From positions 1-63,056 of the forward strand of contig NZ_VRYE01000028.1 of assembly GCF_008041835.1 (NCBI RefSeq): a stretch of 63,056 nucleotides of DNA. Reading direction: 5' to 3'. The position numbers were made by a program, and so were the translations under genes. Of this stretch, positions 32,323-41,198 are shown piece by piece (positions within the stretch are counted from its first letter, which is position 1; every line of letters begins with the position of its first letter). The notes under the pieces were generated by a model. That model searched no databases, had not been told where the DNA came from, and saw only the letters and a list, made by a program, of their open reading frames with translations. This stretch comes from Ectopseudomonas mendocina (GTDB taxonomy: Bacteria; Pseudomonadota; Gammaproteobacteria; Pseudomonadales; Pseudomonadaceae).

Positions 32323-32943
32323 ATGTTTCAGGACGCCGAGCTTATGTGCCCCTCTCCACCTTGGTTTCACCATCCCGAACGCCGCCTGCTGGCGGGAGTC
32401 CTCGGCCTGCTCTGGTCGGTGCTGGCTGGCGGCTGCGCGACGACGACTGCGCCGCCCGCGCCTGATGCCATCGAGGAAGTCTCGGCCGCGCCCAAACCGG
32501 AGACTCCCGAGTACATCCCCGTTGTGCGCTACGGTCGCTACACGCTGGTCGAGCTAGCGCCCACGGCGGCGCAGCGGGACCTGCTGTTGCAGACCATCGA
32601 CGTATCCATGCCCGAAGATGCCCGCGCCACCGTCGGCGATGGGTTGCGGCATGTACTCAAGCGCAGCGGTTACGGCCTGTGCCAGACGGCGCACGCGGTG
32701 ATCGAGCTGTATGCGCTGCCGCTGCCGGCGGCGCACCTGCACCTCGGCCCCATGACCTTGCGCGATGCGCTGCTCACACTGGCTGGCCCGGCCTGGGAAC
32801 TGCACGCGGATGATCGCGTACGGCAGATTTGCTTCGAGCGACCCGGCGACAGCGCGGCTATCGAACCCGCATCCGAGTCACCCGCCGTCGAGGTGGTGCA
32901 GACGTTCCCGCTGGAGCGTTCGGTTTCGGGAGGCCAGCCATGA
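32323..32943 (+). CDS. pilL: PilL N-terminal-like ICE lipoprotein (TIGR03748)
   Basis: 206 residues from 32323, or 199 from an in-frame ATG at 32344. Ahead of a classic lipobox lies a hydrophobic stretch (LLAGVLGLLWSVLAGGC), so the mature protein is a lipoprotein starting at the Cys. The rest contains YIPVVRYGRYTLVELAPTAAQRDLLLQ and a secretin-like/STN-type module with VGDGLRHVLKRSGYGLC and LRDALLTLAGPAWELH, the PilL-N domain of PFGI-1-class elements. It begins the operon of DNA-processing and envelope functions. A four-base overlap links it to the next gene. No other pil genes follow, as in ICEclc. Confidence 0.82.
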   Translation: MFQDAELMCPSPPWFHHPERRLLAGVLGLLWSVLAGGCATTTAPPAPDAIEEVSAAPKPETPEYIPVVRYGRYTLVELAPTAAQRDLLLQTIDVSMPEDARATVGDGLRHVLKRSGYGLCQTAHAVIELYALPLPAAHLHLGPMTLRDALLTLAGPAWELHADDRVRQICFERPGDSAAIEPASESPAVEVVQTFPLERSVSGGQP

Positions 32944-33581
32944 ACGCCCCGCAGTCTTCCCGGCGCCCGGCCGCCGCCGTGGTGGTGCAGAGCCTTCTAT
33001 GGCTCTGGCTGCTCGGTCTCAGCGTCATCGTGGCCCTCGGCTACCAGGCAATGAGCGACCAGGCCGACGAGGAACGGCTCGATTTCCGTCTGCAACGCCT
33101 CGAAGCGCAGACGGCGGGCCTGGCCGAAACCATCCAGGCCATCCAGCAGCCTCCGGCCGTCGCAACGGCGGCGGACCTCAAAGATACCCGCCAAATCCTG
33201 GAAGCACGCGCGGCCCAGGTCGAGAAATCGCTGAGCGGCTACGCCGCCGCCGATGACCTTCAGGCGCTGCGCGCGGAGGTCGAGCAGTTCAAGGAACGCC
33301 AGACCACTGCGCGGGCCGCAGCACCCGCCCAGCCGCGCGCATCGACTAGGCCCGTCGCCAAGCCCGAACCGCCGCCATTGCCGTTCCGCGTCGTCGGCGC
33401 CGAGCTGCGCGCCGGCCATCGCAGCGTGTCCGTCGCGCCGAGCAGCGGGGGCTTCACGCCCGACCAGCTTCAGGTGCTGCTGCCCGGTGATGCGGTCGGC
33501 CCATGGCGCTTGCAGGCGATCGAGGGCAACGCCGCGGTGTTCCAGGCCGGCGCCCAGACCCGCCGCGTGGCGATCCCCTGA
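32940..33581 (+). CDS. Membrane-anchored coiled-coil ICE protein
   Basis: 213 residues starting in an ATGA overlap with pilL. One membrane helix (about 14-35, VVVQSLLWLWLLGLSVIVAL) is followed by a coiled coil (about 40-125, RLDFRLQRLEAQTAGLAETIQ to ADDLQALRAEVEQFKE), a Pro/Arg linker, and a C-terminal beta domain (LPFRVVGAELRAGHRSVSVAP to GNAAVFQAGAQTRRVAIP). The layout resembles PilO/PilP-type bridging proteins: inner-membrane anchor with a periplasmic coiled coil. It probably bridges membranes in the transfer apparatus; no family name is certain. Confidence 0.72.
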   Translation: MNAPQSSRRPAAAVVVQSLLWLWLLGLSVIVALGYQAMSDQADEERLDFRLQRLEAQTAGLAETIQAIQQPPAVATAADLKDTRQILEARAAQVEKSLSGYAAADDLQALRAEVEQFKERQTTARAAAPAQPRASTRPVAKPEPPPLPFRVVGAELRAGHRSVSVAPSSGGFTPDQLQVLLPGDAVGPWRLQAIEGNAAVFQAGAQTRRVAIP

Positions 33582-33595
33582 TCGGAGCACACCAC

Positions 33596-34321
33596 ATGAA
33601 GCCGTCGATCATCTTTTCCGCGCTCCTGCTGGCGTCCGCCCAGTTGCCCGTCTGGGCGCAGCAGCCGGCCACGGCTCCCGCCCGCAATGCGCAGAGCCAG
33701 GAGCGCCCGCTGGTCGCCCGCACCCTGGATGACCGGGTGGCAAGCAACTGGGGACTGCAACCGCAGGATTGGGCGCGCTACCGTGAACTGATGGACGGGC
33801 CGCTGGGCATCTATTCGCCCAACCTGGACCCGCTATCGGCCTTGGGCATCGAGGCCCGCACCGATGAAGAACGGCGGCGCTACGCAGAACTGCAAGTGCA
33901 GGTCGAAGCGCGTCGCGTCGAGAAGCTGCTCGCCTACCAGCGCGCCTACGACGAAGCCTGGCAGCGCCTGAACCCCGGCATGCAGCGCGTGAATCTGCCC
34001 GACGACAAGCCTGTCGCAGGCGCCACGCGCGGCTCTGGTCGCACGGCGGTGTTCGTCAAGGACGGCTGCGCAGCCTGCGGACAGCTCGTGCAGCGCCTGC
34101 AATCCTCAGGTACCGAGTTCGACTTGTACATGGTCGGCAGCCGCCAGGACGACGCGCGCATCCGCGACTGGGCCAAGCGCGCACAGATCGACGCGGCACG
34201 GGTGCGCAGCGGCAGCATCACGCTCAACCACGACGGCGGCCGCTGGCTGTCGCTGGGCCTGCCCGGCGATTTGCCCGCGGTCGTGCGCGAAGTGAACGGC
34301 CAATGGCAGCGCCAACCCTGA
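33596..34321 (+). CDS. TIGR03759 ICE protein with thioredoxin-like motif
   Basis: 241 residues with a Sec signal peptide (MKPSIIFSALLLASAQLPVWAQQ, cleavage likely after AQA/WA-Q near residue 21). The middle (RTLDDRVASNWGLQPQDWARYRELMDGPLGIYSPNLDP) is typical of TIGR03759 (PFL_4693-like). The C-terminal domain holds a CAAC pair (about 162-165) in FVKDGCAACGQLVQRL, the CxxC arrangement of thioredoxin folds. It is therefore a periplasmic protein that may form or shuffle disulfides in the conjugation machinery. Fourteen bases separate it from the preceding gene, and it overlaps the transglycosylase gene. Confidence 0.87.
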   Translation: MKPSIIFSALLLASAQLPVWAQQPATAPARNAQSQERPLVARTLDDRVASNWGLQPQDWARYRELMDGPLGIYSPNLDPLSALGIEARTDEERRRYAELQVQVEARRVEKLLAYQRAYDEAWQRLNPGMQRVNLPDDKPVAGATRGSGRTAVFVKDGCAACGQLVQRLQSSGTEFDLYMVGSRQDDARIRDWAKRAQIDAARVRSGSITLNHDGGRWLSLGLPGDLPAVVREVNGQWQRQP

Positions 34322-34893
34322 CGGCGCCGGTGCGCGCACTGGTGCTCGCTGCTGGTCTCTGCGCCTGCGCGGCCCGTGCCCAGGAAGTTCCGCCACCGGC
34401 CTACCAGCTCGCCGCCCGGCACGCAGGCATCCCCTCGACGGTCCTTTACGCCGTGGCCTTGCAGGAGAGCGGCATCCGGCGCAACGGGCGCATCGTCCCG
34501 TGGCCGTGGTCCCTCAACGTCGCCGGCCAATCGCGCCGCTATGCAACCAGCGCCGACGCCTGCGCCGGTTTGCAGCAGGCCATGCGCTCCACGCCGCACA
34601 CGCGCATCGACGCGGGCCTGGGCCAGATCAACCTCGGCTACCACCAGCAGCGCTACGCCAACGCGTGCGACTTGCTCGACCCGTACCGCAATCTCGCCAT
34701 CGCCGCCGAGATCCTGAAAGAACAGCACACCCCCGGCGAGGACTGGCTGGTGGCGATCGGCCGTTACCACCGCCCCGCGGGTGGCGAGCCCGCCGCCCGC
34801 TATCGGCGCAGCGTGTCCCGCCACCTCGCGCGCGTGCAGGGCGCGCGCCCAACCGCCGCGGTCCTCGCCGCGCGCCAGGAGACCTCCCCATGA
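34303..34893 (+). CDS. Lytic transglycosylase of the ICE
   Basis: 196 residues from the ATG at 34303, overlapping the previous gene by 19 bases. A signal peptide (ALVLAAGLCACAARAQ) precedes an SLT-type fold with YAVALQESGIRRNGRI (catalytic Glu in QESG, about residue 52), GLGQINLGYH and VAIGRYH. Such periplasmic enzymes cut peptidoglycan so that the secretion channel can span the wall. In PFGI-1-type elements it sits between TIGR03759 and TIGR03765 as here. Confidence 0.9.
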   Translation: MAAPTLTAPVRALVLAAGLCACAARAQEVPPPAYQLAARHAGIPSTVLYAVALQESGIRRNGRIVPWPWSLNVAGQSRRYATSADACAGLQQAMRSTPHTRIDAGLGQINLGYHQQRYANACDLLDPYRNLAIAAEILKEQHTPGEDWLVAIGRYHRPAGGEPAARYRRSVSRHLARVQGARPTAAVLAARQETSP

Positions 34894-35438
34894 CGAAATC
34901 CCATCTGGCCCATCTCGCGGCAAAGGGCCTGCTCGTGCTGCTGGCTGGTCTGCCGCTGGTCTCGCGTGCCGGCGATCCTCTGATCGTGGTCGAAGACCGT
35001 GGCGGCACGTCGGCGCTACCGTACTACGAAACCCTGAACCTCCAGCCGCGCGCCAACGCTCCGGCCCGGTCGCCGATCCCGACGCCTCAGATCTCGGCCA
35101 CGCCGGCGGACGAGGCCGCGATGCTGCCGGTGCGCAGCACCAAGCTCACGCCCGGCACCGTCGCGCGGCGGGTGATCGAGGCCCCAGGCCTGCGTCCCTT
35201 CGTAGTCGTGGGCGACGACGAGGCTTCCCAGGCCTGGGTGCACCGCCATGCAGCCTCATTGCGCGAGCGCGGCGCGGTCGGTCTGGTGGTCAACGTCGAG
35301 ACCGTTCAGGGCCTGGAACGGCTGCGCGCACTGGTGCCCGGCGTCCCCCTCGCACCCGTGTCCGGCGACGACTTGGCCGAGCGCTTGGGCCTGCGGCACT
35401 ACCCGGCGCTAGTCACGGCCACCGGCATCGAGCAATGA
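34890..35438 (+). CDS. TIGR03765 ICE periplasmic protein
   Basis: 182 residues in an ATGA overlap with the transglycosylase gene, with AGGAG eight bases upstream. A signal peptide (LLVLLAGLPLVSRAG) is followed by PLIVVEDRGGTSALPYY near the new N-terminus and a C-terminal part (PFVVVGDDEASQAWVHRHAASL, VPLAPVSGDDLAERLGLRHYPALVT) resembling a thioredoxin-like or TraW/TrbC-type fold without the cysteine pair. It matches TIGR03765 (PFL_4695-like). Function in the envelope part of conjugation is inferred from context. Confidence 0.85.
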   Translation: MTKSHLAHLAAKGLLVLLAGLPLVSRAGDPLIVVEDRGGTSALPYYETLNLQPRANAPARSPIPTPQISATPADEAAMLPVRSTKLTPGTVARRVIEAPGLRPFVVVGDDEASQAWVHRHAASLRERGAVGLVVNVETVQGLERLRALVPGVPLAPVSGDDLAERLGLRHYPALVTATGIEQ

Positions 35439-35442
35439 AGCC

Positions 35443-37632
35443 ATGTCGGGGAAACAGCCGGTCGAGGTTTTGCTTCGCCCAGCGGTGGAGCTATATACCG
35501 TCGCGGCATGTGCAGGCGCCGCGTTTCTGTCCCTGGTGGCCCCGTGGGCGCTCGCGCTAAACCCGGAGATGGGTGTCGGCAGCGCCTTGGCATTCGGCGC
35601 TTACGGCGCGATCCGCTACCGCGACGCTCGCGTCATCCTGCGCTACCGGCGCAACATCCGCCGCCTGCCGCGCTACGTGATGACCAGCAAGGACGTGCCG
35701 GTCAGCCAGCAGCGTCTGTTCGTGGGGCGCGGGTTCCTCTGGGAGCAGAAGCACACCCATAGGCTGATGCAGACGTACCGGCCGGAATTCCGCCGCTACG
35801 TCGAGCCGACGCCGGCCTACCGGCTTGCGCGGCGCCTGGAGGAACGGCTGGAGTTCGCGCCGTTCCCGCTGTCCCGGCTCTCCGCTCTCACGGGCTGGGA
35901 CATTCCTTCCAACCCGGTGCGCCCGCTGCCACCTGTAGGTGGCCTGCCGCGCCTGCACGGCATTGAACCCGACGAGGTGGACGTCAGCCTGCCGCTCGGC
36001 GAGCGCGTTGGGCACTCGCTGGTGCTGGGCACCACGCGCGTGGGCAAGACGCGGCTGGCCGAGCTGTTCGTGACCCAGGACATCCGCCGCAAGAACGCTG
36101 CCGGCGAGCACGAAGTCGTGATCGTTATCGATCCCAAGGGAGACGCGGATCTCCTGAAGCGGATGTACGTCGAAGCGCAGCGCGCAGGCCGTGAAGGCGA
36201 GTTCTACATCTTCCATCTCGGTTGGCCGGAAATCAGCGCCCGCTACAACGCGGTAGGACGCTTCGGTCGCATCTCGGAAGTCGCCACCCGTATCGCAGGG
36301 CAACTCTCCGGTGAAGGCAACAGCGCGGCCTTCCGGGAGTTCGCGTGGCGCTTCGTCAACATCATTGCCCGCGCTTTGGTGGAACTGGGGCAGCGCCCGG
36401 ACTACATGCTGATCCAGCGCCACGTCATCAACATCGATGCGCTGTTTATCGAGTACGCTCAGCATTTCTTTGCCAAGACCGAGCCCAAGGCCTGGGAGGT
36501 GATCGTCCAGATCGAGGCCAAGCTCAACGAGAAGAACATCCCGCGCAACATGATCGGGCGCGAGAAGCGCGTGGTCGCGCTGGAGCAGTACCTCTCCCAG
36601 GCGCGCAACTACGACCCGGTGCTCGACGGCCTGCGCTCCGCAGTTCGGTACGACAAGACCTACTTCGACAAGATCGTCGCATCGTTGCTGCCGTTGTTGG
36701 AAAAGCTCACCAGCGGCAAGATCGCGCAGCTCCTGGCACCGAACTACTCCGACCTGACCGACCCGCGCCCGATCTTCGATTGGATGCAAGTCATCAGGAA
36801 GCGCGCCATCGTCTATGTGGGACTGGACGCACTGTCCGACGCCGAGGTTGCCGCTGCGGTCGGCAACTCCATGTTTTCCGACCTGGTTTCGGTCGCGGGC
36901 CATATCTACAAGCACGGGATCGACGATGGCCTGCCGGACGCTTCGGCTGGCGCGCGCGTGCCAATCAACGTCCATGCAGATGAATTCAATGAACTCATGG
37001 GTGACGAATTCGTGCCGCTTATCAACAAGGGCGGCGGCGCCGGGCTGCAAGTCACCGCGTACACGCAGACCCTCTCAGACATCGAGGCCCGTATCGGCAA
37101 CCGCGCGAAAGCTGGCCAGGTGATCGGCAACTTCAACAACCTGTTCATGCTGCGCGTGCGCGAGACGGCCACCGCCGAACTGCTGACGCGGCAGTTGCCG
37201 AAGGTCGAGGTCTATACCACCACCATCGTCTCAGGGGCAACTGACAGCTCGGACATCCGCGGCGCGACGGATTTCACGTCGAACACCCAGGACCGCATCA
37301 GCATGTCCAGCGTGCCCATGATCGAGCCATCGCACGTAGTCGGCCTGCCAAAAGGCCAGTGCTTCGCGCTGCTGCAGGGCGGCCAGCTTTGGAAGGTTCG
37401 CATGCCGCTGCCGATACCAGACCCGGATGAAGTGATGCCGGCGGACCTGCAACAACTGGCCGGGTACATGCGCCAGAGCTACAGCGAGGCCACGCAGTGG
37501 TGGGAGTTCACCAGTTCCTCGGCATTGCAGGATGCGGCCTTGCCCGATGACCTGCTGGATGATGCTGCTCCGGCCGAGCCTACGGCGGTGGCCACCGACA
37601 CCGACCACAGTGCCGACGAGGCCGCACCATGA
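35443..37632 (+). CDS. traD: Type IV coupling protein TraD
   Basis: 729 residues. Two N-terminal membrane segments (about 18-38 and 43-56) are followed by a VirD4/TraD-type ATPase: Walker A GTTRVGKTR at about 196-204, VVIVIDPKGDADLLKRM (Walker B-like near 232), and a second motif region VPINVHADEFNELMG with GAGLQVTAYTQTLSD, then NFNNLFMLRVRETATAE. The C-terminus is acidic (DDLLDDAAPAEPTAVATDTDHSADEAAP), often used for recruiting relaxosomes. It matches the conjugative coupling factor TraD of PFGI-1-class ICEs and delivers the relaxase-DNA complex to the channel. Confidence 0.95.
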   Translation: MSGKQPVEVLLRPAVELYTVAACAGAAFLSLVAPWALALNPEMGVGSALAFGAYGAIRYRDARVILRYRRNIRRLPRYVMTSKDVPVSQQRLFVGRGFLWEQKHTHRLMQTYRPEFRRYVEPTPAYRLARRLEERLEFAPFPLSRLSALTGWDIPSNPVRPLPPVGGLPRLHGIEPDEVDVSLPLGERVGHSLVLGTTRVGKTRLAELFVTQDIRRKNAAGEHEVVIVIDPKGDADLLKRMYVEAQRAGREGEFYIFHLGWPEISARYNAVGRFGRISEVATRIAGQLSGEGNSAAFREFAWRFVNIIARALVELGQRPDYMLIQRHVINIDALFIEYAQHFFAKTEPKAWEVIVQIEAKLNEKNIPRNMIGREKRVVALEQYLSQARNYDPVLDGLRSAVRYDKTYFDKIVASLLPLLEKLTSGKIAQLLAPNYSDLTDPRPIFDWMQVIRKRAIVYVGLDALSDAEVAAAVGNSMFSDLVSVAGHIYKHGIDDGLPDASAGARVPINVHADEFNELMGDEFVPLINKGGGAGLQVTAYTQTLSDIEARIGNRAKAGQVIGNFNNLFMLRVRETATAELLTRQLPKVEVYTTTIVSGATDSSDIRGATDFTSNTQDRISMSSVPMIEPSHVVGLPKGQCFALLQGGQLWKVRMPLPIPDPDEVMPADLQQLAGYMRQSYSEATQWWEFTSSSALQDAALPDDLLDDAAPAEPTAVATDTDHSADEAAP

Positions 37633-38378
37633 AGGACACCGCCTCGACCGCGCAGCGGGAGCAGAACCAGCGCCAGGGTTTGATCGTCGGCACCATCACC
37701 TTGCCGTTTCGCCTGCTCGGGGTGCTGATCGGCTCGCTGTTGTTCTCGATCGTGGTGGAGTGCGTCGGCATGCACCTGTTCTGGAAGGACCAGGGCTGGC
37801 GCCATTCCCAGCAGATGTTGCAGTACGAGCTTGGGCACCTATCCAGCCACTTCACGCGCAGCGTAGTCGTGCAGGAGCCGGGGCGCACGGCGCACGAGTT
37901 GGTGGATACAGGCTACGAATGGGTGTTCGTTCGCTCGGGGCTGCTGGAGCGCATGAGCCAGACCGCCGAGCGCGTCCGCGCGCCCAGCCACGAGCAGGCG
38001 CGTAACTTCCGCTACTACATCAGCCAAGTCTATGTCTGGGCCGAGAGCTACCTGATCGCCGCGGCCTTCACGACGCTGACCTTCCTAGTGCGCCTGCTGG
38101 TCCTGGTGCTCACGCTGCCACTGATCTTCACCGCGGCATTCGTCGGCCTGATCGACGGCCTGGTGCGGCGCGACGTGCGCCGGTTCGGCGCGGGCCGGGA
38201 ATCCGGCTTCATCTACCATCGCGCAAAGGCGAGCCTCATGCCGCTGGCCGTGCTGCCCTGGGTCACGTACCTGGCGCTGCCGATCTCCGTGCATCCACTG
38301 CTGATCCTGCTACCCAGCGCCGCGTTACTGGGACTGGCCGTCAGCCTGACCGCAGGCAGCTTCAAGAAGTACCTTTAA
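37629..38378 (+). CDS. TIGR03747 inner-membrane ICE protein
   Basis: 249 residues in an ATGA overlap with traD. Membrane segments at about 25-46, 135-175 (two helices) and 200-240. The soluble part between the first and second contains YELGHLSSHFTRSVVVQEPG and VFVRSGLLERM. It matches TIGR03747 (PFL_4697-like), which always follows traD in these elements and is thought to partner the coupling protein. It is the last backbone gene before the CBASS island; its stop is five bases from the convergent Rad50-like gene. Confidence 0.87.
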   Translation: MKDTASTAQREQNQRQGLIVGTITLPFRLLGVLIGSLLFSIVVECVGMHLFWKDQGWRHSQQMLQYELGHLSSHFTRSVVVQEPGRTAHELVDTGYEWVFVRSGLLERMSQTAERVRAPSHEQARNFRYYISQVYVWAESYLIAAAFTTLTFLVRLLVLVLTLPLIFTAAFVGLIDGLVRRDVRRFGAGRESGFIYHRAKASLMPLAVLPWVTYLALPISVHPLLILLPSAALLGLAVSLTAGSFKKYL

Positions 38379-38383
38379 GGCAT

Positions 38384-41008
38384 TCAGCGTCTCTGCAAGA
38401 CATCCAGAGCGGCATCCAGGGCTGCGACCGATTCGACAACGACCCTCACGGTGGTGCGGTCGAACTCGTGATCACGCTGCGAATCGTGCACGCCGCTATT
38501 GAGGTAACCCCACTCGATGCTTGTACCGCTGACATTGAGCAGAGCAACGAGGGCCGCCACCGCCTGCGGCGCGCCGGGGTGCTGCGCCGCGATCCGATCA
38601 ACCGCCGACCGCAACTTGGCGCACTTGTTGTTCAGCTCCCACGGCGAACGAGGACCACCAAGCTTGATCTCGATTCGACCATCGGCGCGACGTCCCAGCC
38701 ATGTCCAGAGACGGTCCGTCAGGCTCTCCAACGCAGGACGGGCCTGCCGCAGCGCCTCACGCTTCTCATCGGCCGCCAACGCCTGCTGCGCCAGCAGGAC
38801 ATAGTTCTTCGTGGGCGGATCACTGTCGACGCGAAGCTCGTGCTCCCCCTGGTGAGGAAGGAACTTGTAGCGCTTGATGGCGCCAGCGCGCCGGGCGCCC
38901 AGCTCCTGCTGGATGCGATGCAGGAATTCCTCGGCGTGCGAGGTGAGGATGACCTGCTTGCCGTCGAGCAGGCCATTCTCGAAGAAGGTACGCCAAATGC
39001 CGTCGCGGTGGTCATCGTCGATCGCATTGACGACGTCATCAAAGATGACGACGGGACAACCCTGCGCGATGTTTTTGGCGAGCAGTATCGCCAGGCCGAG
39101 GCACTTGATGTGCCCCTCGCTGAACACGATCAGCGCGTCATAGCGTGTGCCTGGCTCCCCGGCGAACTCCACCTCGATCTTGCCGTTCTCGGCCACTGGC
39201 AGCCACAGCGCGTGCAGCAGATCGCCGGGCGGATCGGCCCGGTTGAATGCGTTGTAGAGCTGGCGCGCTTGTTCTCCCAGCCCTTGGAGCAGCACACCTG
39301 GAAGTGCGGCAAGGTAGGCCTGAATCTCGGGCAAAAAGCCGTCGTAGGCAACCTTGACCCGCTGATGGTGCGCCACCACCGCCACTTCCGCAGCAACGGC
39401 CTCGATCAGTTCGCGGTTCGCCTCGTCGAACTGGGCGACGGTCCGGCGGGCAGTGGCCAGATCCTGATCGGCCGCCCCCCGCATGGTGCGCAGTCGTTCG
39501 ACCTCCAACTGGTGCTGCTGTAGGCCATCTCGCTCCTGTGCCAATGCGCCGCGCTGGGCATTCACTTCCCGCGCCTGCGCGTCGATTCCTTCAATGATCT
39601 CGGCGATGCGCAGCAGAGCGTTCCAGGCACGCCGATCTCCATCGACCCAGGCACCAAGCCAGTTGCCGGCCGCAGTGGGAGGCAGCAGCGGCAAGCCAGC
39701 ACCCTGTGATTCGGCCGGACAGGCAACGGCCCCCGCCGTCACCACGCGCCGCATCTCCTCCCACAGGACTCGGACCGCCTCGCTCAACTGCGTGCGATGT
39801 CCGGTCTCCTGCTGTTGGAGGGCAGCCAGTTGCGCGAGCTGCTCCAGGCCTGCGCGCGCCTTGGCGAACGGATCCTGCGCCACGGCGGCTAGTGCGGTTC
39901 CACAGGCCGGGCAACCCGTCGCCCCATCCGCCAGCGCCAACACGGCCTCGTAGAGCTTCGCGTATGACACCTCCCCGGCGCGGGCGGCAAGCTGTCCGGA
40001 GGACGCCTGCCACAGTCCCTGGATCCGGTAGGCCTCTGCTAGCAACGCCTGCAGACGGGCCTGCGTCACTTCATAAATGGCAGGCGGGTTGGCGTCCAGT
40101 TGTGCCTGGACGTAAGGCAGCCGCCCTTGTTGCTGCGGTGTACCGAGCAGCCAGTCGACGCAGGCCTGGTAGGTCGCGCCAGGCGAAATGCGCTGCGCCA
40201 AGGCCTGCTCCAGCGCCTCGACCGCAGCAATCTTCTGCGGATAGCCGGCGATCGTCTGCTCGGAGTTTGCCAACTGTACGCGGCGCTGTGCCAGCTGCGC
40301 GGCTTGGACACCGGCGAGCATCAGGTCCTGATCGAGCGAGGGGTTGAAGCCCCGCACGAATTCGCTGAACTGGTCCACGCCGAACAGGGTTGCGATCAGC
40401 TGCCGCTGGTCGCCCGGCGTACGTGCGGCGATGCGCGCAAAGTCGTCTAGGCGGTTCTTCTCGATGAAGCAGAAGCGGTATTCAGCTTCGTCCGGCTGGA
40501 CGGCCTGAGGCCGGTCTACATCCCGGGACGATAGGACAGGCGCGACATGACGGCGCAGGCGAGCGTTGTTGCAGTAGGTCCGTTGGTCGACCCGCTTGAC
40601 TTGCGCCTCGCTGATTGAGCCGAGCATGGCAATTTCCAGTGCCTCGCAGAAGCTGCTCTTACCAGTGCCGTTCGCACCGTAGACCAGGGTGATGTCATGG
40701 CTAAGGTCGAATGTCTCCTGACGCATGAAGCCCCGAAACGGCCCGACGTCGAGCTGATGCAATCTCCCGAGGGCCGGCCCGGCTTCGGGGCCACCCGCCT
40801 CTGCATCGAATGCGGCGGGTGTCTGCGCCAGATGCTCGACAGCCAGCGGTGCGAGGCGCGTGGATCGACCGCGTCGTGCAGCGCCTACCTCGGAAAGAGG
40901 GTGCAGGTGGTCGAGTACCAAGCGCGCGAGTCGGCGCACGTCGTCATGCACCTGTCGCTGGGCCAGGTGCGCCAGGAAACGGTGGTACTCCGAATGAATG
41001 CTTGCCAT
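38384..41008 (-). CDS. Rad50/SbcC-like zinc-hook ATPase
   Basis: 874 residues. After an unusual ~85-residue helical N-terminus come Walker A VYGANGTGKSSFCEAL (about 109-124), a long coiled-coil region broken by a zinc hook GCPACGT (Cys366, Cys369), FSEGHIKCLGLAILLAK in place of a standard LSGGQ signature, and Walker B PVVIFDDVVNAIDDDHR near 650, then VILTSHAEEFLHRI. A C-terminal extension of about 190 residues (ALAADEKREALRQARPALESL onward) has no domain I recognise. It is an SMC-family ATPase alone in a defence island, without Mre11/SbcD-type nuclease or Lamassu partners nearby. It may be a single-gene defence system or related to RloC-like proteins. Confidence 0.8.
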   Translation of the reverse strand: MASIHSEYHRFLAHLAQRQVHDDVRRLARLVLDHLHPLSEVGAARRGRSTRLAPLAVEHLAQTPAAFDAEAGGPEAGPALGRLHQLDVGPFRGFMRQETFDLSHDITLVYGANGTGKSSFCEALEIAMLGSISEAQVKRVDQRTYCNNARLRRHVAPVLSSRDVDRPQAVQPDEAEYRFCFIEKNRLDDFARIAARTPGDQRQLIATLFGVDQFSEFVRGFNPSLDQDLMLAGVQAAQLAQRRVQLANSEQTIAGYPQKIAAVEALEQALAQRISPGATYQACVDWLLGTPQQQGRLPYVQAQLDANPPAIYEVTQARLQALLAEAYRIQGLWQASSGQLAARAGEVSYAKLYEAVLALADGATGCPACGTALAAVAQDPFAKARAGLEQLAQLAALQQQETGHRTQLSEAVRVLWEEMRRVVTAGAVACPAESQGAGLPLLPPTAAGNWLGAWVDGDRRAWNALLRIAEIIEGIDAQAREVNAQRGALAQERDGLQQHQLEVERLRTMRGAADQDLATARRTVAQFDEANRELIEAVAAEVAVVAHHQRVKVAYDGFLPEIQAYLAALPGVLLQGLGEQARQLYNAFNRADPPGDLLHALWLPVAENGKIEVEFAGEPGTRYDALIVFSEGHIKCLGLAILLAKNIAQGCPVVIFDDVVNAIDDDHRDGIWRTFFENGLLDGKQVILTSHAEEFLHRIQQELGARRAGAIKRYKFLPHQGEHELRVDSDPPTKNYVLLAQQALAADEKREALRQARPALESLTDRLWTWLGRRADGRIEIKLGGPRSPWELNNKCAKLRSAVDRIAAQHPGAPQAVAALVALLNVSGTSIEWGYLNSGVHDSQRDHEFDRTTVRVVVESVAALDAALDVLQRR

Positions 41009-41198
41009 GCAGTCCCCTCTACACAGACAGACGCTCTGAGTCGCGTCTTGGTGTTGTTATCTGCCGTCTACAACTCAGTCGCCTGATGATCGCGGCCTAT
41101 ATCTTCATGGCGTGCTGTCGTTCAGCGCGCACGGTAGTCCATGATTAAGCACTCAGCCTTCATAAATTACAGTCCGCCAACACCCACTGACCGCGCCG

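Noticed and set aside
38468..39523. Plus-strand frame of 351 codons within the Rad50-like gene
   Set aside because: It is antisense to the Walker B and C-terminal region of the ATPase and shows no protein family features.
38384..41008. Lamassu or Mre11-Rad50 system
   Set aside because: No LmuA/LmuC-type or SbcD/Mre11-type gene lies nearby, so the ATPase is described as a lone gene.
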